Assembly (NCBI GenBank): GCA_963921195.1
Contig: OY992539.1
Span: 159,045,622 to 159,109,621 of the forward strand
Source of the DNA: Pegoplata infirma
Taxonomy: Eukaryota; Arthropoda; Insecta; Diptera; Anthomyiidae
Direction: 5' to 3'
DNA length: 64,000 nt
Part shown: piece after piece, positions 26,501 to 40,258 of the stretch
How the letters are laid out: every line of letters starts with the position of its first letter
Position numbering within the stretch: the stretch's first letter is position 1
Notes under the pieces: model-generated
Databases searched by the model: none
What the model was told of the DNA's origin: nothing
Seen by the model: only the letters and a program-made list of their open reading frames with translations
Made by a program: the position numbers and the translations under genes

Positions 26501-29500
26501 TTTTTGGAGACCCTCATTTTTAAATTGCTATAACTCGATAAATAATGATCCGATTTTGACTCTATAAAAACTAGAATGCATAAGTATATTAGATATATCA
26601 TGACAGAAAAAATTTAAGACTATCAGACTAGTATTAACAGATATTTATGAATTCATATCAAAAATATTTTCGGGTTACTTGTAATAACTTGAAATGGCTA
26701 TATCAAGGTTACCATTATATCGATTTCAAATGCCTTTGCACGAATTTAAATCTTTTTCAATAAAGTTTAAATAGAATAAAAGAGATTGCTCGATTTTAAA
26801 TTTTAAAAAAAAAAATATTTTTTCAAAATGATAAACTTGTAATTTTTCGTAGTCTGGAGACCTTTTACTTTCAACGGCTGTATCTCTGCAACTATTGCTC
26901 CGATTTCGTCAAAATAACAAAAAAATAAAAGATTGAGACTTTATCTTTCCTCTGGAACCAAATGTGAGAAAATCGGGCTGGTACTTACAGAGATATATGC
27001 ATTTATGCAAAGTTTTTTTTCTTCATTTTTATGAAAAACCCATTATTTAAGGTTTTTTGGAGACCCTCATTTTTAAATTGCTATAACTCGGTAAATAATG
27101 ATCCGATTTTGACTCTATAAAAACTAGAATGCATAAGTATATTAGCTTTATCATGACAGAAAAAATTTAAGACTATCAGACTAGTATTAACAGATAAGTA
27201 TTTATGCATTCATATCAAAAATATTTTCGGGTTACTTGTAATAACTTGAAATGGCTATATCAAGGTTACCATTATATCGATTTCAAATGCCTTTGCACGA
27301 ATTTAAATCTTTTTCAATAAAGTTTAAATAGAATAAAAGAGATTGCTCGATTTTAAATTTTTAAAAAAAAATATTTTTTCCAAAATGATAAACTTGTAAT
27401 TTTTCGTAGTCTGGAGACCTTTTACTTTCAACGGCTGTATCTCTACAACTATTGCTCCGATTTTGTCAAAATAACAAAAAAATAAAAGATTGAGACTTTA
27501 TCTTTCCTCTGGAACCAAATGTGAGACAATCGGGCTGGTACTTACAGAGATATATGCATTTATGCAAAGTTTTTTTTTTCATTTTTATGAAAAACCCATT
27601 ATTTAAGGTTTTTTGGAGACCCTCATTTTTAAATTGCTATAACTCGGTAAATAATGATCCGATTTTGACTCTATAAAAACTAGAATGCATAAGTATATTA
27701 GCTTTATCATGACAGAAAAAATTTAAGACTATCAGACTAGTATTAACAGATATTTATGCATTCATATCAAAAATATTTTCGGGTTACTTGTAATAACTTG
27801 AAATGGCTATATCAAGGTTACCATTATATCGATTTCAAATGCCTTTGCACGAATTTAAATCTTTTTCAATAAAGTTTAAATAGAATAAAAGAGATTGCTC
27901 GATTTTAAATTTTTAAAAAAAAATATTTTTTCAAAAATGATAAACTTGTAATTTTTCGTAGTCTGGAGACCTTTTACTTTCAACGGCTGTATCTCTGCAA
28001 CTATTGCTCCGATTTTGTCAAAATAACAAAAAAATAAAAGATTGAGACTTTATCTTTCCTCTGGAACCAAATGTGAGACAATCGGGCTGGTACTTACAGA
28101 GATATATGCATTTATGCAAAGTTTTTTTTTTCATTTTTATGAGAAACCCATTATTTAAGGTTTTTTGGAGACCCTCATTTTTAAATTGCTATAACTCGAT
28201 AAATAATGATCCGATTTTGACTCTATAAAAACTAGAATGCATAAGTATATTAGCTTTATCATGACAGAAAAAATTTAAGACTATCAGACTAGTATTAACA
28301 GATATTTATGCATTCATATCAAAAATATTTTCGGGTTACTTGTAATAACTTGAAATGGCTATATCAAGGTTACCATTATATCGATTTCAAATGTCTTTGC
28401 ACGAATTTAAATCTTTTTCAATAAAGTTTAAATAGAATAAAAGAGATTGCTCGATTTTAAATTTTTAAAAAAAAATATTTTTTCAAAAATGATAAACTTG
28501 TAATTTTTCGTAGTCTGGAGACCTTTTACTTTCAACGGCTGTATCTCTGCAACTATTGCTCCGATTTCGTCAAAATAACAAAAAAATAAAAGATTGAGAC
28601 TTTATCTTTCCTCTGGAACCAAATGTGAGACAATCGGGCTGGTACTTACAGAGATATATGCATTTATGCAAAGTTTTTTTTTTCATTTTTATGAGAAACC
28701 CATTATTTAAGGTTTTTTGGAGACCCTCATTTTTAAATTGCTATAACTCGATAAATAATGATCCGATTTCGACTCTATAAAAACTAGAATGCATAAGTAT
28801 ATTAGCTTTATCATGACAGAAAAAATTTAAGACTATCAGACTAGTATTAACAGATATTTATGCATTCATATCAAAAATATTTTCGGGTTACTTGTAATAA
28901 CTTGAAATGGCTATATCAAGGTTACCATTATATCGATTTCAAATGCCTTTGCACGAATTTAAATCTTTTTCAATAAAGTTTAAATAGAATAAAAGAGATT
29001 GCTCGATTTTAAATTTTAAAAAAAAATTTTTTTTCAAAAATGATAAACTTGTAATTTTTCGTAGTCTGGAGACCTTTTACTTTCAACGGCTGTATCTCTG
29101 CAACTATTGCTCCGATTTCGTCAAAATAACAAAAAAATAAAAGATTGAGACTTTATCTTTCCTCTGGAACCAAATGTGAGACAATCGGGCTGGTACTTAC
29201 AGAGATATATGCATTTATGCAAAGTTTTTTTTTCATTTTTATGAAAAACCCATTATTTAAGGTTTTTTGGAGACCCTCATTTTTAAATTGCTATAACTCG
29301 GTAAATAATGATCCGATTTTGACTCTATAAAAACTAGAATGCATAAGTATATTAGCTTTATCATGACAGAAAAAATTTAAGACTATCAGACTAGTATTAA
29401 CAGATATTTATGCATTCATATCAAAAATATTTTCGGGTTACTTGTAATAACTTGAAATGGCTATATCAAGGTTACCATTATATCGATTTCAAATGCCTTT

Positions 29501-30737
29501 GCACGAATTGAAATCTTTTTCAATAAAGTTTAAATAGAATAAAAGAGATTGCTCGATTTTAAATTTTTAAAAAAAAATATTTTTTCAAAAATGATAAACT
29601 TGTAATTTTTCGTAGTCTGGAGACCTTTTACTTTCAACGGCTGTATCTCTGCAACTATTGCTCCGATTTCGTCAAAATAACAAAAAAATAAAAGATTGAG
29701 ACTTTATCTTTCCTCTGGAACCAAATGTGAGATAATCGGGCTGGTACTTACAGAGATATATGCATTTATGCAAAGTTTTTTTTTCATTTTTATGAGAAAC
29801 CCATTATTTAAAGTTTTTTGGAGACCCTCATTTTTAAATTGCTATAACTCGATAAATAATGATCCGATTTTGACTCTATAAAAACTAGAATGCATAAGTA
29901 TATTAGCTTTATCATGACAGAAAAAAATTAAGACTATCAGACTAGTATTAACAGATATTTATGCATTCATATCAAAAATATTTTCGGGTTACTTGTAATA
30001 ACTTGAAATGGCTATATCAAGGTTACCATTATATCGATTTCAAATGCCTTTGCACGAATTTAAATCTTTTTCAATAAAGTTTAAATAGAATAAAAGAGAT
30101 TGCTCGATTTTAAATTTTTAAAAAAAAATATTTTTTCAAAAATTATAAACTTGTAATTTTTCGTAGTCTGGAGACCTTTTACTTTCAACGGCTGTATCTC
30201 TGCAACTATTGCTCCGATTTTGTCAAAATAACAAAAAAATAAAAGATTGAGACTTTATCTTTAATCTGGAACCAAATGTGAGACAATCGGGCTGGTACTT
30301 ACAGAGATATATGCATTTATGCAAAGTTTTTTTTTTTCATTTTTATGAGAAACCCATTATTTAAGGTTTTTTGGAGACCCTCATTTTTAAATTGCTATAA
30401 CTCGATAAATAATGATCCGATTTTGACTCTATAAAAACTAGAATGCATAAGTATATTAGCTTTATCATGACAGAAAAAATTTAAGACTATCAGACTAGTA
30501 TTAACAGATATTTATGCATTCATATCAAAAATATTTTCGGGTTACTTGTAATAACTTGAAATGGATATATCAAGGTTACCATTATATCGATTTCAAATGC
30601 CTTTGCACGAATTTAAATCTTTTTCAATAAAGTTTAAATAGAATAAAAGAGATTGCTCGATTTTAAATTTTTAAAAAAAATAATTTTTTCAAAAATGATA
30701 AACTTGTAATTTTTCGTAGTCTGGAGACCTTTTACTT
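23558..30737 (+). repeat. 13-unit higher-order block, copy 2 (about 7.18 kb)
   Basis: This is the direct tandem duplicate of the preceding block, with the same 13 haplotypes in order and the same rare markers (for example 23,714, 24,241, 27,190, 30,261). I noticed only about four base substitutions between the copies: near 17,522 and 17,531 in copy 1, near 22,982 in copy 1, and near 28,394 in copy 2 (ATGTCTTTG for ATGCCTTTG), plus homopolymer lengths. The duplication is therefore very recent. Matching stops at about 30,738, where a 12-bp deletion and new substitutions begin. Confidence 0.92.
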
Positions 30738-30748
30738 TCTCTGCAACT
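30731..30748 (+). other. 12-bp deletion removing the GCTGTA half-box of subunit C
   Basis: ACTTTCAACGGCTGTATCTCTGC is shortened to ACTTTCTCTGC at about 30,736-30,740, with a TC repeat at both ends of the lost segment. It falls exactly where similarity to the 13-unit block stops. Further private changes follow (AAAACTAC near 30,770, GATTGTGAC near 30,787). Confidence 0.85.
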
Positions 30749-33700
30749 ATTGCTCCGATTTCGTCAAAACTACAAAAAAATAAAAGATTGTGACTTTATC
30801 TTTCCTCTGGAACCAAATGTGAGACAATCGGGCTGGTACTTACAGAGATATGCATTTATGCAAAGTTTTTTTTTCATTTTTATGAGAAACCCATTATTTA
30901 AGGTTTTTTGGAGACCCTCATTTTTAAATTGCTATAACTCGGTAAATAATGATCCGATTTTGACTCTATAAAAACTAGAATGCATAAGTATATTAGCTTT
31001 ATCATGACAGAAAAAATTTAAGACTATCAGACTAGTATTAACAGATATTTATGCATTCATATCAAAAATATTTTCGGGTTACTTGTAATAACTTGAAATG
31101 GCTATATCAAGGTTACCATTATATCGATTTCAAATGCCTTTGCACGAATTTAAATCTTTTTCAATAAAGTTTAAATAGAATAAAAGAGATTGCTCGATTT
31201 TAAATTTTTAAAAAAAAATATTTTTTCAAAAATGATAAACTTGTAATTTTTCGTAGTCTGGAGACCTTTTACTTTCAACGGCTGTATCTCTGCAACTATT
31301 GCTCCGATTTTGTCAAAATAACAAAAAAATAAAAGATTGAGACTTTATCTTTCCTCTGGAACCAAATGTGAGACAATCGGGCTGGTACTTACAGAGATAT
31401 ATGCATTTATGCAAAGTTTTTTTTTTTTCATTTTTATGAGAAACCCATTATTTAAGGTTTTTTGGAGACCCTCATTTTTAAATTGCTATAACTCGATAAA
31501 TAATGATCCGATTTTGACTCTATAAAAACTAGAATGCATAAGTATATTAGCTTTATCATGACAGAAAAAATTTAAGACTATCAGACTAGTATTAACAGAT
31601 ATTTATGCATTCATATCAAAAATATTTTCGGGTTACTTGTAATAACTTGAAATGGCTATATCAAGGTTACCATTATATCGATTTCAAATGCCTTTGCACG
31701 AATTTAAATCTTTTTCAATAAAGTTTAAATAGAATAAAAGAGATTGCTCGATTTTAAATTTTAAAAAAAAAATATTTTTTCAAAAATGATAAACTTGTAA
31801 TTTTTCGTAGTCTGGAGACCTTTTACTTTCAACGGCTGTATCTCTGCAACTATTGCTCCGATTTCGTCAAAATAACAAAAAAATAAAAGATTGAGACTTT
31901 ATCATTCCTCTGGAACCAAATGTGAGACAATCGGGCTGGTACTTACGGAGATATGTATTTATGCAAAGTTTTTTTTTCATTTTTATGAGAAACCCATTAT
32001 TTAAGGTTTTTTGGAGACCCTCATTTTTAAATTGCTATAACTCGATAAATAATGATCCGATTTTGACTCTATAAAAACTAGAATGCATGAGTATATTAGC
32101 TTTATCATGACAGAAAAAATTTAAGACTATCAGACTAGTATTAACAGATATTTATGCATTCATATCAAAAATATTTTCGGGTTACTTGTAATAACTTGAA
32201 ATGGCTATATCAAGGTTACCATTATATCGATTTCAAATGCCTTTGCACGAATTTAAATCTTTTTCAATAAAGTTTAAATAGAATAAAAGAGATTGCTCGA
32301 TTTTAAATTTAAAAAAAAAAATATTTTTTCAAAAATGATAAACTTGTAATTTTTCGTAGTCTGGAGACCTTTTACTTTCAACGGCTGTATCTCTGCAACT
32401 ATTGCTCCGATTTCGTCAAAATAACAAAAAAATAAAAGATTGAGACTTTATCTTTCCTCTGGAACCAAATGTGAGACAATCGGGCTGGTACTTACAGAGA
32501 TATATGCATTTATGCAAAGTTTTTTTTTCATTTTTATGAAAAACCCATTATTTAAGGTTTTTTGGAGACCCTCATTTTTAAATTGCTATAACTCGGTAAA
32601 TAATGATCCGATTTTGACTCTATAAGAACTAGAATGCATAAGTATATTAGCTTTATCATGACAGAAAAAATTTAAGACTATCAGACTAGTATTAACAGAT
32701 ATTTATGCATTCATATCAAAAATATTTTCGGGTTACTTGTAATAACTTGAAATGGCTATATCAAGGTTACCATTATATCGATTTCAAATGCCTTTGCACG
32801 AATTTAAATCTTTTTCAATAAAGTTTAAATAGAATAAAAGAGATTGCTCGATTTTAAATTTTTAAAAAAAAATATTTTTTCAAAAATTATAAACTTGTAA
32901 TTTTTCGTAGTCTGGAGACCTTTTACTTTCAACGGCTGTATCTCTGCAACTATTGCTCCGATTTTGTCAAAATAACAAAAAAAATAAAAGATTGAGACTT
33001 TATCTTTCCTCTGGAACCAAATGTGAGACAAACGGGCTGGTACTTACAGAGATATATGCATTTATGCAAAGTTTTTTTTTTCATTTTTATGAAAAACCCA
33101 TTATTTAAGGTTTTTTGGAGACCCTCATTTTTAAATTGCTATAACTCGGTAAATAATGATCCGATTTTGACTCTATAAAAACTAGAATGCATAAGTATAT
33201 TAGCTTTATCATGACAGAAAAAATTTAAGACTATCAGACTAGTATTAACAGATATTTATGCATTCATATCAAAAATATTTTCGGGTTACTTGTAATAACT
33301 TGAAATGGCTATATCAAGGTTACCATTATATCGATTTCAAATGCCTTTGCACGAATTTAAATCTTTTTCAATAAAGTTTAAATAGAATAAAAGAGATTGC
33401 TCGATTTTAAATTTTTAAAAAAAAATATTTTTTCAAAAATGATAAACTTGTAATTTTTCGTAGTCTGGAGACCTTTTACTTTCAACGGCTGTATCTCTGC
33501 AAATATTGCTCCGATTTTGTCAAAATAACAAAAAAATAAAAGATTGAGACTTTATCTTTCCTCTGGAACCAAATGTGAGACAATCGGGCTGGTACTTACA
33601 GAGATATATGCATTTATGCAAAGTTTTTTTTTTCATTTTTATGAGAAACCCATTATTTAAGGTTTTTTGGAGACCCTCATTTTTAAATTGCTATAACTCG

Positions 33701-34741
33701 ATAAATAATGATCCGATTTTGACTCTATAAAAACTAGAATGCATAAGTATATTAGCTTTATCATGGCAGAAAAAATTTAAGACTATCAGACTAGTATTAA
33801 CAGATATTTATGCATTCATATCAAAAATATTTTCGGGTTACTTGTAATAACTTGAAATGGCTATATCAAGGTTACCATTATATCGATTTCAAATGCCTTT
33901 GCACGAATTTAAATCTTTTTCAATAAAGTTTAAATAGAATAAAAGAGATTGCTCGATTTTAAATTTTTAAAAAAATTTTTTTTTCAAAAATGATAAACTT
34001 GTAATTTTTCGTAGTCTGGAGACCTTTTACTTTCAACGGCTGTATCTCTGCAACTATTGCTCCGATTTTGTCAAAATAACTAAAAAATAAAAGATTGAGA
34101 CTTTATCTTTCCTCTGGAACCAAATGTGAGACAATCGGGCTGGTACTTACAGAGATATATGCATTTATGCAAAGTTTTTTTTCATTTTTATGAGAAACCC
34201 ATTATTTAAGGTTTTTTGGAGACCCTCATTTTTAAATTGCTATAACTCGGTAAATAATGATCCGATTTTGACTCTATAAAAACAAGAATGCATAAGTATA
34301 TTAGCTTTATCATGACAGAAAAAATTTAAGACTATCAGACTAGTATTAACAGATATTTATGCATTCATATCAAAAATATTTTCGGGTTACTTGTAATAAC
34401 TTGAAATGGCTATATCTAGGTTACCATTATATCGATTTCAAATGCCTTTGCACGAATTTAAATCTTTTTCAATAAAGTTTAAAAATAATAAAAGAGATTG
34501 CTCGATTTTAAATTTTTAAAAAAAAATATTTTTTCAAAAATGATAAACTTGTAATTTTTCGTAGTCTGGAGACCTTTTACTTTCAACGGCTGTATCTCTG
34601 CAACTATTGCTCCGATTTTGTCAAAATAACAAAAAAATAAAAGATTGAGACTTTATCTTTCCTCTGGAACCAAATGTGAGACAATCGGGCTGGTACTTAC
34701 AGAGATATATGCATTTATGCAAAGTTTTTTTTTTTTCATTT
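30738..34741 (+). repeat. Array segment 5, mixed haplotypes
   Basis: Units 57-63 have haplotypes recombinant (GAGAAAC with CTCGGTAAAT and AAAACTAG, near 30,880-30,970), I, I, II, II, I, III. Units 62-63 (I, III with TATCTAGGTTACC near 34,415) resemble the first pair of the following five-unit block and look like an older partial copy of it. The frame-breaking AGATATGCATTT form (two bases short of AGATATATGCATTT) occurs near 30,848. Confidence 0.8.
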
Positions 34742-37500
34742 CTATGAGAAACCCATTATTTAAGGTTTTTTGGAGACCCTCATTTTTAAATTGCTATAAC
34801 TCGATAAATAATGATCCGATTTTGACTCTATAAAAACTAGAATGCATAAGTATATTAGCTTTATCATGACAGAAAAAATTTAAGACTATCAGACTAGTAT
34901 TAACAGATATTTATGCATTCATATCAAAAATATTTTCGGGTTACTTGTAATAACTTGAAATGGCTATATCAAGGTTACCATTATATCGATTTCAAATGCC
35001 TTTGCACGAATTTAAATCTTTTTCAATAAAGTTTAAATAGAATAAAAGAGATTGCTCGATTTTAAATTTTTAAAAAAATTTTTTTTTCAAAAATGATAAA
35101 CTTGTAATTTTTCGTAGTCTGGAGACCTTTTACTTTCAACGGCTGTATCTCTGCAACTATTGCTCCGATTTTGTCAAAATAACAAAAAAATAAAAGATTG
35201 AGACTTTATCTTTCCTCTGGAACCAAATGTGAGACAATCGGGCTGGTACTTACAGAGATATATGCATTTATGCAAAGTTTTTTTTTTCATTTTTATGAGA
35301 AACCCATTATTTAAGGTTTTTTGGAGACCCTCATTTTTAAATTGCTATAACTCGGTAAATAATGATCCGATTTTGACTCTATAAAAACAAGAATGCATAA
35401 GTATATTAGCTTTATCATGACAGAAAAAATTTAAGACTATCAGACTAGTATTAACAGATATTTATGCATTCATATCAAAAATATTTTCGGGTTACTTGTA
35501 ATAACTTGAAATGGCTATATCTAGGTTACCATTATATCGATTTCAAATGCCTTTGCACGAATTTAAATCTTTTTCAATAAAGTTTAAAAAGAATAAAAGA
35601 GATTGCTCGATTTTAAATTTTTAAAAAAAATTATTTTTTCAAAAATGATAAACTTGTAATTTTTCGTAGTCTGGAGACCTTTTACTTTCAACGGCTGTAT
35701 CTCTGCAACTATTGCTCCGATTTCGTCAAAATAACAAAAAAATAAAAGATTGAGACTTTATCTTTCCTCTGGAACCAAATGTGAGACAATCGGGCTGGTA
35801 CTTACAGAGATATATGCATTTATGCAAAGTTTTTTTTTCATTTTTATGAGAAACCCATTATTTAAGGTTTTTTGGAGACCCTCATTTTTAAATTGCTATA
35901 ACTCGGTAAATAATGATCCGATTTTGACTCTATAAAAACAAGAATGCATAAGTATATTAGCTTTATCATGACAGAAAAAATTTAAGACTATCAGACTAGT
36001 ATTAACAGATATTTATGCATTCATATCAAAAATATTTTCGGGTTACTTGTAATAACTTGAAATGGCTATATCTAGGTTACCATTATATCGATTTCAAATG
36101 CCTTTGCACGAATTTAAGTCTTTTTCAATAAAGTTTAAAAAGAATAAAAGAGATTGCTCGATTTTAAATTTTTAAAAAAAATTATTTTTTCAAAAATGAT
36201 AAACTTGTAATTTTTCGTAGTCTGGAGACCTTTTACTTTCAACGGCTGTATCTCTGCAACTATTGCTCCGATTTCGTCAAAATAACAAAAAAATAAAAGA
36301 TTGAGACTTTATCTTTCCTCTGGAACCAAATGTGAGACAATCGGGCTGGTACTTACAGAGATATATGCATTTATGCAAAGTTTTTTTTTCATTTTTATGA
36401 GAAACCCATTATTTAAGGTTTTTTGGAGACCCTCATTTTTAAATTGCTATAACTCGATAAATAATGATCCGATTTTGACTCTATAAAAACTAGAATGCAT
36501 AAGTATATTAGCTTTATCATGACAGAAAAAATTTAAGACTATCAGACTAGTATTAACAGATATTTATGCATTCATATCAAAAATATTTTCGGGTTACTTG
36601 TAATAACTTGAAATGGCTATATCAAGGTTACCATTATATCGATTTCAAATGCCTTTGCACGAATTTAAATCTTTTTCAATAAAGTTTAAATAGAATAAAA
36701 GAGATTGCTCGATTTTAAATTTTAAAAAAAAAATATTTTTTCAAAAATGATAAACTTGTAATTTTTCGTAGTCTGGAGACCTTTTACTTTCAACGGCTGT
36801 ATCTCTGCAACTATTGCTCCGATTTCGTCAAAATAACAAAAAAATAAAAGATTGAGATTTTATCTTTCCTCTGGAACCAAATGTGAGACAATCGGGCTGG
36901 TACTTACAGAGATATATGCATTTATGCAAAGTTTTTTTTTTTCATTTTTATGAAAAACCCATTATTTAAGGTTTTTTGGAGACCCTCATTTTTAAATTGC
37001 TATAACTCGGTAAATAATGATCCGATTTTGACTCTATAAAAACTAGAATGCATAAGTATATTAGCTTTATCATGACAGAAAAAATTTAAGACTATCAGAC
37101 TAGTATTAACAGATATTTATGCATTCATATCAAAAATATTTTCGGGTTACTTGTAATAACTTGAAATGGCTATATCAAGGTTACCATTATATCGATTTCA
37201 AATGCCTTTGCACGAATTTAAATCTTTTTCAATAAAGTTTAAATAGAATAAAAGAGATTGCTCGATTTTAAATTTTAAAAAAAAAATATTTTTTCAAAAA
37301 TGATAAACTTGTAATTTTTCGTAGTCTGGAGACCTTTTACTTTCAACGGCTGTATCTCTGCAACTATTGCTCCGATTTTGTCAAAATAACAAAAAAATAA
37401 AAGATTGAGACTTTATCTTTCCTCTGGAACCAAATGTGAGACAATCGGGCTGGTACTTACAGAGATATATGCATTTATGCAAAGTTTTTTTTTTTCATTT
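34742..37500 (+). repeat. 5-unit higher-order block, copy 1 (about 2.76 kb)
   Basis: Haplotype order is I III III I II. Markers are ATTTCTATGAG (34,742), TATCTAGGTTACC in two successive units (about 35,516 and 36,068), AAAAAGAATAAAAG replacing AAATAGAATAAAAG, TTTAAGTCTTT (36,118) and GAGATTTTATC (about 36,853). All recur 2,758-2,759 bp downstream. The left end is uncertain: homology begins somewhere after about 34,490. Confidence 0.9.
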
Positions 37501-40258
37501 CTATGAGAAACCCATTATTTAAGGTTTTTTGGAGACCCTCATTTTTAAATTGCTATAACTCGATAAATAATGATCCGATTTTGACTCTATAAAAACTAGA
37601 ATGCATAAGTATATTAGCTTTATCATGACAGAAAAAATTTAAGACTATCAGACTAGTATTAACAGATATTTATGCATTCATATCAAAAATATTTTCGGGT
37701 TACTTGTAATAACTTGAAATGGCTATATCAAGGTTACCATTATATCGATTTCAAATGACTTTGCACGAATTTAAATCTTTTTCAATAAAGTTTAAATAGA
37801 ATAAAAGAGATTGCTCGATTTTAAATTTTTAAAAAAATTTTTTTTTCAAAAATGATAAACTTGTAATTTTTCGTAGTCTGGAGACCTTTTACTTTCAACG
37901 GCTGTATCTCTGCAACTATTGCTCCGATTTTGTCAAAATAACAAAAAAATAAAAGATTGAGACTTTATCTTTCCTCTGGAACCAAATGTGAGACAATCGG
38001 GCTGGTACTTACAGAGATATATGCATTTATGCAAAGTTTTTTTTTTCATTTTTATGAGAAACCCATTATTTAAGGTTTTTTGGAGACCCTCATTTTTAAA
38101 TTGCTATAACTCGGTAAATAATGATCCGATTTTGACTCTATAAAAACAAGAATGCATAAGTATATTAGCTTTATCATGACAGAAAAAATTTAAGACTATC
38201 AGACTAGTATTAACAGATATTTATGCATTCATATCAAAAATATTTTCGGGTTACTTGTAATAACTTGAAATGGCTATATCTAGGTTACCATTATATCGAT
38301 TTCAAATGCCTTTGCACGAATTTAAATCTTTTTCAATAAAGTTTAAAAAGAATAAAAGAGATTGCTCGATTTTAAATTTTTAAAAAAAATTATTTTTTCA
38401 AAAATGATAAACTTGTAATTTTTCGTAGTCTGGAGACCTTTTACTTTCAACGGCTGTATCTCTGCAACTATTGCTCCGATTTCGTCAAAATAACAAAAAA
38501 ATAAAAGATTGAGACTTTATCTTTCCTCTGGAACCAAATGTGAGACAATCGGGCTGGTACTTACAGAGATATATGCATTTATGCAAAGTTTTTTTTTCAT
38601 TTTTATGAGAAACCCATTATTTAAGGTTTTTTGGAGACCCTCATTTTTAAATTGCTATAACTCGGTAAATAATGATCCGATTTTGACTCTATAAAAACAA
38701 GAATGCATAAGTATATTAGCTTTATCATGACAGAAAAAATTTAAGACTATCAGACTAGTATTAACAGATATTTATGCATTCATATCAAAAATATTTTCGG
38801 GTTACTTGTAATAACTTGAAATGGCTATATCTAGGTTACCATTATATCGATTTCAAATGCCTTTGCACGAATTTAAGTCTTTTTCAATAAAGTTTAAAAA
38901 GAATAAAAGAGATTGCTCGATTTTAAATTTTTAAAAAAAATTATTTTTTCAAAAATGATAAACTTGTAATTTTTCGTAGTCTGGAGACCTTTTACTTTCA
39001 ACGGCTGTATCTCTGCAACTATTGCTCCGATTTCGTCAAAATAACAAAAAAATAAAAGATTGAGACTTTATCTTTCCTCTGGAACCAAATGTGAGACAAT
39101 CGGGCTGGTACTTACAGAGATATATGCATTTATGCAAAGTTTTTTTTTCATTTTTATGAGAAACCCATTATTTAAGGTTTTTTGGAGACCCTCATTTTTA
39201 AATTGCTATAACTCGATAAATAATGATCCGATTTTGACTCTATAAAAACTAGAATGCATAAGTATATTAGCTTTATCATGACAGAAAAAATTTAAGACTA
39301 TCAGACTAGTATTAACAGATATTTATGCATTCATATCAAAAATATTTTCGGGTTACTTGTAATAACTTGAAATGGCTATATCAAGGTTACCATTATATCG
39401 ATTTCAAATGCCTTTGCACGAATTTAAATCTTTTTCAATAAAGTTTAAATAGAATAAAAGAGATTGCTCGATTTTAAATTTTAAAAAAAAAATATTTTTT
39501 CAAAAATGATAAACTTGTAATTTTTCGTAGTCTGGAGACCTTTTACTTTCAACGGCTGTATCTCTGCAACTATTGCTCCGATTTCGTCAAAATAACAAAA
39601 AAATAAAAGATTGAGATTTTATCTTTCCTCTGGAACCAAATGTGAGACAATCGGGCTGGTACTTACAGAGATATATGCATTTATGCAAAGTTTTTTTTTT
39701 CATTTTTATGAAAAACCCATTATTTAAGGTTTTTTGGAGACCCTCATTTTTAAATTGCTATAACTCGGTAAATAATGATCCGATTTTGACTCTATAAAAA
39801 CTAGAATGCATAAGTATATTAGCTTTATCATGACAGAAAAAATTTAAGACTATCAGACTAGTATTAACAGATATTTATGCATTCATATCAAAAATATTTT
39901 CGGGTTACTTGTAATAACTTGAAATGGCTATATCAAGGTTACCATTATATCGATTTCAAATGCCTTTGCACGAATTTAAATCTTTTTCAATAAAGTTTAA
40001 ATAGAATAAAAGAGATTGCTCGATTTTAAATTTTAAAAAAAAAATATTTTTTCAAAAATGATAAACTTGTAATTTTTCGTAGTCTGGAGACCTTTTACTT
40101 TCAACGGCTGTATCTCTGCAACTATTGCTCCGATTTTGTCAAAATAACAAAAAAATAAAAGATTGAGACTTTATCTTTCCTCTGGAACCAAATGTGAGAC
40201 AATCGGGCTGGTACTTACAGAGATATATGCATTTATGCAAAGTTTTTTTTTTTCATTT
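37501..40258 (+). repeat. 5-unit higher-order block, copy 2 (about 2.76 kb)
   Basis: This is the direct duplicate of the preceding block, with the same haplotype order I III III I II and the same markers (37,501; about 38,279 and 38,831; 38,877; about 39,612). A private change, ATGACTTTG, lies near 37,756. The ATTTCTATGAG marker appears a third time at 40,259, so the exchange included the start of a third copy. That copy diverges before about 40,585, where the A/T junction is the AnTTATTn form instead of AnTn. Confidence 0.9.

Noticed and set aside
16380..30737. Assembly duplication as the sole explanation of the 7.18-kb block pair
   Set aside because: The copies differ at a few substitutions and diverge cleanly at a junction with a 12-bp deletion, which favours a real duplication. 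Without reads I cannot fully exclude an artefact.
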